Source: Bacillota bacterium | GTDB lineage: Bacteria > Bacillota_A > Clostridia > Lachnospirales > Bianqueaceae | Reading direction: 5' to 3' | Length of the DNA: 11,001 bases | NCBI GenBank assembly: GCA_017420625.1 | Contig: JAFOIR010000054.1 | Coordinates: 1-11,001 of the forward strand | Shown: positions 8,401 through 11,001 of the stretch, in pieces | Layout of the letters: each line of letters begins with the position of its first letter | How positions within the stretch are numbered: position 1 is the stretch's first letter | Program-made: the position numbers and the translations under genes | The notes under the pieces: generated by a model | Database searches by the model: none | Seen by the model: the letters and a program-made list of their open reading frames with translations, nothing else | Told to the model about the DNA's origin: nothing

Positions 8401-8416
8401 TATAATTGTATACAAT
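8388..8416 (+). promoter_or_regulatory. Sigma-A-type promoter of the synthase-gntR-hydratase operon
   Basis: -35 TTGACA (8388-8393, perfect consensus), 17-nt spacer, -10 TACAAT (8411-8416, one mismatch). Predicted transcription start is near 8423, leaving a leader of about 24 nt before the ATG at 8447. A TATAAT at 8401-8406 could be an alternative -10 but has no good -35 at proper spacing. The -10 lies wholly inside a palindrome, which suggests repression by occlusion. Confidence 0.78.
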
Positions 8417-8421
8417 TATAC
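8400..8421. promoter_or_regulatory. Perfect 22-bp palindrome, likely GntR-family operator
   Basis: The 22 bp at 8400-8421 are identical to their reverse complement, centred between 8410 and 8411. The core ATTGTATACAAT (8405-8416) fits the T-n-G-T...A-C-n-A symmetry known for FadR/FCD-type GntR operators. It covers the -10 box of the promoter, and the third gene feature of this operon is an FCD GntR regulator (9870-10547), so autoregulation by that protein is the simplest reading. Binding itself is inferred. Confidence 0.72.
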
Positions 8422-8434
8422 AAAGTTCTTTTTG

Positions 8435-8440
8435 TGGAGG
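8435..8440 (+). promoter_or_regulatory. Ribosome binding site of the DRE-TIM synthase gene
   Basis: TGGAGG ends 6 nt before the ATG at 8447. It decides against the in-frame TTG at 8432, which would place the start upstream of and through this Shine-Dalgarno sequence. Confidence 0.8.
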
Positions 8441-8446
8441 TTTCGT

Positions 8447-9880
8447 ATGGATTTTCAGAATGATATTTATGTCTCCGACCGGAAGGATGAGCTCAAGCTC
8501 AATCCCCAGACCAATCTTCTGGAGCTCATGAGTTTTGAATATGCGCTGCAGGATGTGGAACAGCCCAATCTTTACCGGATGCTCTTCAGCTATGAAGAAG
8601 TTCCCAAGATGATGTTCAACCAGCGTCTGGTTCCTATGCATATGCCGAAGGATATCTGGATTACAGATACAACTTTCCGGGACGGGCAGCAGTCAAGAGA
8701 ACCCTATACGACAGAACAGATCGTTCATCTGTATGAGTTGCTTCACCGTCTGGGAGGACCGAAAGGCATCATCCGCCAGAGTGAATTCTTCCTTTACAGC
8801 CGAAAGGATCGTGCTGCGGTTTATCAGTGCCTGGAAAAAGGATATGAATTTCCGGAGATCACAAGCTGGATCCGGGCAAGGAAAGAAGATTTCAAACTGG
8901 TCCGTGAAATCGGCCTCAAGGAGACCGGTATTCTGGTCAGCTGCTCAGACTATCATATCTTTTATAAGCTGAAAATGAACAGACGCCAGGCCATCGATCA
9001 TTATCTGGGTGTAGTCAAGGATTGTATCGATGCAGGCATCAAACCCCGCTGTCATTTCGAAGATATTACCCGAGCGGATTTTTACGGATTTGTAGTTCCG
9101 TTTGTCACAGAGCTTCATAAGCTGATGGTTGAGACGGGCATTCCGATCAAGATCCGTGCCTGCGATACCCTCGGTTACGGTGTAGGAATTCCCGGCGTTG
9201 CACTGCCAAGAAGTATTCCCGGAATCATTTACGGTCTTCGTCATTATGCGCATATGCCTTCATCATTGCTTGAATTCCATGGACACAATGATTTCTATCA
9301 AGCAGTCAGCAATTCGACAACAGCCTGGCTGTACGGTGCATCCGGCGTTAACTGTTCTTTGCTTGGAATCGGTGAAAGAACCGGAAACTGCCCGCTGGAA
9401 GCCATGGTCATGGAATATGCACAGCTGAAGGGGACACTGGATGGAATGGATCCCACAGTGATCACCGAGATCGCTGAGTATTATGAGAAAGAAATCGGAT
9501 ATCATATTCCGCCGAGAACGCCCTTCGTTGGTTCAGATTTCAATGTCACCAGAGCCGGTGTTCATGCGGACGGCCTTCTGAAGAACGAAGAAGTCTACAA
9601 TATTTTTGATACAGGCAAACTGCTGAATCGTCCTCCGAAAGTGATGATCAGCAATACTTCCGGTGCATCCGGCATCGCGATCTGGATCAATGCTCATCTG
9701 AAACTGACCGGAGAGGCCGCCATCGATAAAAAAGATCCGCTGGTTACAGAACTCAAGGCATGGGTCGATCAGCAGTATGCTGAGGGAAGAGTCACAGCGA
9801 TCACAGACGATGAACTGAAAGCTCAGCTTCGGATCGCAGCTGAAAAGCTCGCAGGAGGAGGTAACGGAAATGAAGAATGA
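8447..9880 (+). CDS. DRE-TIM metallolyase: isopropylmalate/homocitrate/Re-citrate synthase-like
   Basis: A 477-residue condensing enzyme of the family that joins acetyl-CoA to a 2-oxoacid by Claisen condensation using a divalent metal. Visible motifs are DTTFRDGQQ (74-82; R78 and D79 are the catalytic and metal-binding pair), the metal ligands of HGHND (H278, H280), and NCSLLGIGERTGN (302-314, ending in the metal-ligand Asn). Two things differ from ordinary LeuA: the DTT-RDG motif lies some 60 residues further in than usual, behind an N-terminal extension, and the usual DGEQ is DGQQ. The roughly 145-residue C-terminal part does not obviously match the LeuA allosteric domain. It is first in an operon with an FCD-GntR regulator and an aconitase-like hydratase, which favours citrate, homocitrate or a related product over plain leucine synthesis. 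Re-citrate synthases of anaerobes belong to this superfamily. Superfamily is near certain, product is not. Confidence 0.88.
   Translation: MDFQNDIYVSDRKDELKLNPQTNLLELMSFEYALQDVEQPNLYRMLFSYEEVPKMMFNQRLVPMHMPKDIWITDTTFRDGQQSREPYTTEQIVHLYELLHRLGGPKGIIRQSEFFLYSRKDRAAVYQCLEKGYEFPEITSWIRARKEDFKLVREIGLKETGILVSCSDYHIFYKLKMNRRQAIDHYLGVVKDCIDAGIKPRCHFEDITRADFYGFVVPFVTELHKLMVETGIPIKIRACDTLGYGVGIPGVALPRSIPGIIYGLRHYAHMPSSLLEFHGHNDFYQAVSNSTTAWLYGASGVNCSLLGIGERTGNCPLEAMVMEYAQLKGTLDGMDPTVITEIAEYYEKEIGYHIPPRTPFVGSDFNVTRAGVHADGLLKNEEVYNIFDTGKLLNRPPKVMISNTSGASGIAIWINAHLKLTGEAAIDKKDPLVTELKAWVDQQYAEGRVTAITDDELKAQLRIAAEKLAGGGNGNEE
9853..9862 (+). promoter_or_regulatory. Strong ribosome binding site of the gntR-type gene
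   Basis: AGGAGGAGGT lies inside the last codons of the upstream synthase gene, 7 nt before the ATG at 9870. A near-perfect Shine-Dalgarno for a regulator gene that overlaps its upstream neighbour by 11 nt suggests substantial regulator synthesis along with the enzymes. Confidence 0.8.
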
Positions 9881-10547
9881 TCTGGACCAGGAAATCCTGC
9901 GCCAGCCGGTCAATCTCGCCGAATCCGTTTATTATCAGATCCGGCGGAAGATCCTTTCCGGCAAATATACGCCAGGAGAAGCGCTGACAGAAGGGGAAGT
10001 TTCAAAAGAGATCGGTGTCAGCCGGACACCGGTCAGAGAAGCCTTCAAACATCTTGAGTCAGAAGGCCTTCTCCAGTTGAGGCCGAACCGCGGCGCAGTA
10101 GTCGTAGGAATCGGACGATCGGATATAGAAGATATCTATGAGATCCGATCCCTTCTGGAGGGAAGAGCGGCTGAGAGAGCGACAGTAAAAGCGGATGAAT
10201 CTTCCATCGAACAGCTGAATGAGATCGTAGATCTGACAGAGTTCTATATTGAGCGCGGTGATTATGACCGGGTGACGGCGATGGATGATCGGTTCCATCG
10301 TACGATCTATGAGCTGACCGGCAGCCGGATGCTTCAGAAAATTCTGAAAGAACTGCATGCGTATGCCGAGAATATTCGGGAAAGATCGATTAAAGAACCG
10401 GGAAGAGCCGAGCAGATGCTGAAGGAACACCGTTCGATCCTGGAGGCGATGATCAGAAAGGATCCGGAAAGCGCCGGTGCGCTGATGATCGAACATGTAC
10501 GAGCTTCTGCCGCCAATATGGAAAAAAACCATCTGATGGAAAACTGA
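9870..10547 (+). CDS. GntR-family transcriptional regulator, FCD (FadR) subfamily
   Basis: A 225-residue DNA-binding protein of usual FCD-regulator length. The N-terminal winged helix-turn-helix (about 15-80) includes [21 protein letters not shown] and the wing [11 protein letters not shown]. The C-terminal all-helical FCD domain (about 90-218) keeps the metal-site pattern D139-x3-H143, H187 and H209. Metal-containing FCD domains commonly bind carboxylates such as citrate, malonate, lactate or sugar acids. Its gene overlaps the synthase gene by 11 nt and sits 11 nt before the hydratase gene, so it is co-transcribed with both enzymes. The likely target is the palindrome at 8400-8421 over the operon's own promoter, giving repression relieved by a pathway carboxylate. 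Family is certain; effector, sign of control and target are inferred. Confidence 0.93.
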   Translation: MKNDLDQEILRQPVNLAESVYYQIRRKILSGKYTPGEALTEGEVSKEIGVSRTPVREAFKHLESEGLLQLRPNRGAVVVGIGRSDIEDIYEIRSLLEGRAAERATVKADESSIEQLNEIVDLTEFYIERGDYDRVTAMDDRFHRTIYELTGSRMLQKILKELHAYAENIRERSIKEPGRAEQMLKEHRSILEAMIRKDPESAGALMIEHVRASAANMEKNHLMEN

Positions 10548-10558
10548 GAGGAAAAGCG

Positions 10559-11001
10559 ATGATTTATAATCAGGAACCCTGCATCTATACAGACGGGAAA
10601 ATCAATAAGATCCCTTCCGATATGCTCACGGAGGGACGTGAAAAAACAATGGCTTACCGGATCCTGAGAGCTCATGAGAGCAGAGAGGTGCCGGCTGAAG
10701 AAGGGATGCTGCATCTTCGCTTTGATGCGCTTATCTCCCACGACATCACCTATGTAGGGATTATCCAGACAGCCAGAGCAAGCGGAATGAAATCTTTTCA
10801 TCTTCCCTATGCACTGACAAATTGCCATAACAGTCTCTGTGCGGTCGGCGGAACGATCAATGAAGACGATCATGTATTTGGCCTGTCAGCTGCCCGTAAA
10901 TATGGAGGAACCTATGTGCCGGCCAATCAGGCGGTCATTCATCAGTATGCACGGGAGATGATGAGCGGATGCGGCAGGATGATTCTCGGGTCGGACTCTC
11001 A
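10559..11001 (+). CDS. Aconitase-superfamily hydratase, YbhJ-like (3' partial)
   Basis: Open from ATG 10559 to the right edge (147 complete codons, no stop), with GAGAGGA (10546-10552) as ribosome binding site, 11 nt after the regulator gene. The segment aligns by eye with the N-terminal part of aconitase: [13 protein letters not shown] (65-77, around the Gln72 region), NCHNS (88-92), the stretch [16 protein letters not shown] (114-129) matching the KYG...G.IHQ block, and GSDS (144-147), which runs into the edge where aconitase has its (G/S)DSH active-site loop. Aconitases reversibly dehydrate and rehydrate tricarboxylates such as citrate through a [4Fe-4S] cluster; the cluster cysteines would lie beyond the window. 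Where mitochondrial aconitase has Asp100-His101, this protein seems to have Cys89-His90. The closest named relatives are probably the uncharacterised YbhJ-type hydratases of about 750 residues. Substrate is probably the product of the upstream synthase. Confidence 0.83.
   Translation, partial: MIYNQEPCIYTDGKINKIPSDMLTEGREKTMAYRILRAHESREVPAEEGMLHLRFDALISHDITYVGIIQTARASGMKSFHLPYALTNCHNSLCAVGGTINEDDHVFGLSAARKYGGTYVPANQAVIHQYAREMMSGCGRMILGSDS

Noticed and set aside
8432..8446. TTG start five codons upstream for the DRE-TIM synthase
   Set aside because: The TGGAGG ribosome binding site would then lie within the coding region; ATG 8447 is 6 nt downstream of it.
8316..8446. Riboswitch or T-box leader in the only sizeable intergenic region
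   Set aside because: Only 131 bp, fully explained by a terminator, promoter, palindrome and ribosome binding site; the predicted leader of about 24 nt is too short for a riboswitch.
10334..10873. 179-codon open frame on the minus strand at the right end
   Set aside because: Opposes the FCD domain of the regulator and the start of the aconitase-like gene, whose + strand reading frame has clear family motifs and a ribosome binding site.

Overview
The window reads as a gene-dense piece of a low-to-mid GC Bacillota chromosome (base composition near one half by eye). Good Shine-Dalgarno sequences, stop/start overlaps and the family mix (YaaH/SleL-like GH18, HflX, a Sua5-type threonylcarbamoyl-AMP synthase, an Exp7-like P-type ATPase) point to an anaerobic Clostridia or Erysipelotrichia-type organism, perhaps Lachnospiraceae-like. 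The exact taxon cannot be fixed from this sequence. All genes are on the + strand. No rRNA, tRNA, CRISPR array, insertion sequence or phage gene was seen.

Region 1 (1-8367) looks like one long transcription unit. It holds the 3' part of an SH3b-GH18 protein, hflX (4-nt ATGA overlap), a Sua5/YwlC-type tRNA t6A synthase (second ATGA overlap), a P-type ATPase (13-nt gap) and a cytosolic family 3 glycosidase (4-nt gap). A strong intrinsic terminator at 8323-8367 closes it. The set mixes cell-wall or surface glycan hydrolysis, ribosome rescue, tRNA modification, membrane transport and oligosaccharide breakdown, so it looks like a growth-linked housekeeping cluster rather than a single pathway.

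Region 2 (8379-11001, running off the right edge) is a separate operon with its own promoter (TTGACA, 17-nt spacer, TACAAT). A perfect 22-bp palindrome covers the -10 box, and its core has the half-site form expected for FadR/FCD-type GntR regulators. The operon encodes a DRE-TIM condensing enzyme (isopropylmalate/homocitrate/Re-citrate synthase superfamily, with an unusual 70-residue N-terminal extension), an FCD-domain GntR regulator, and the start of an aconitase-superfamily hydratase. Condensing enzyme plus aconitase-like hydratase is the first half of a 2-oxoacid chain-elongation module (citrate to isocitrate, or an analogous homologue). The regulator between them probably controls the operon through the palindrome in response to a carboxylate. 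This second operon is the most interesting part of the window.
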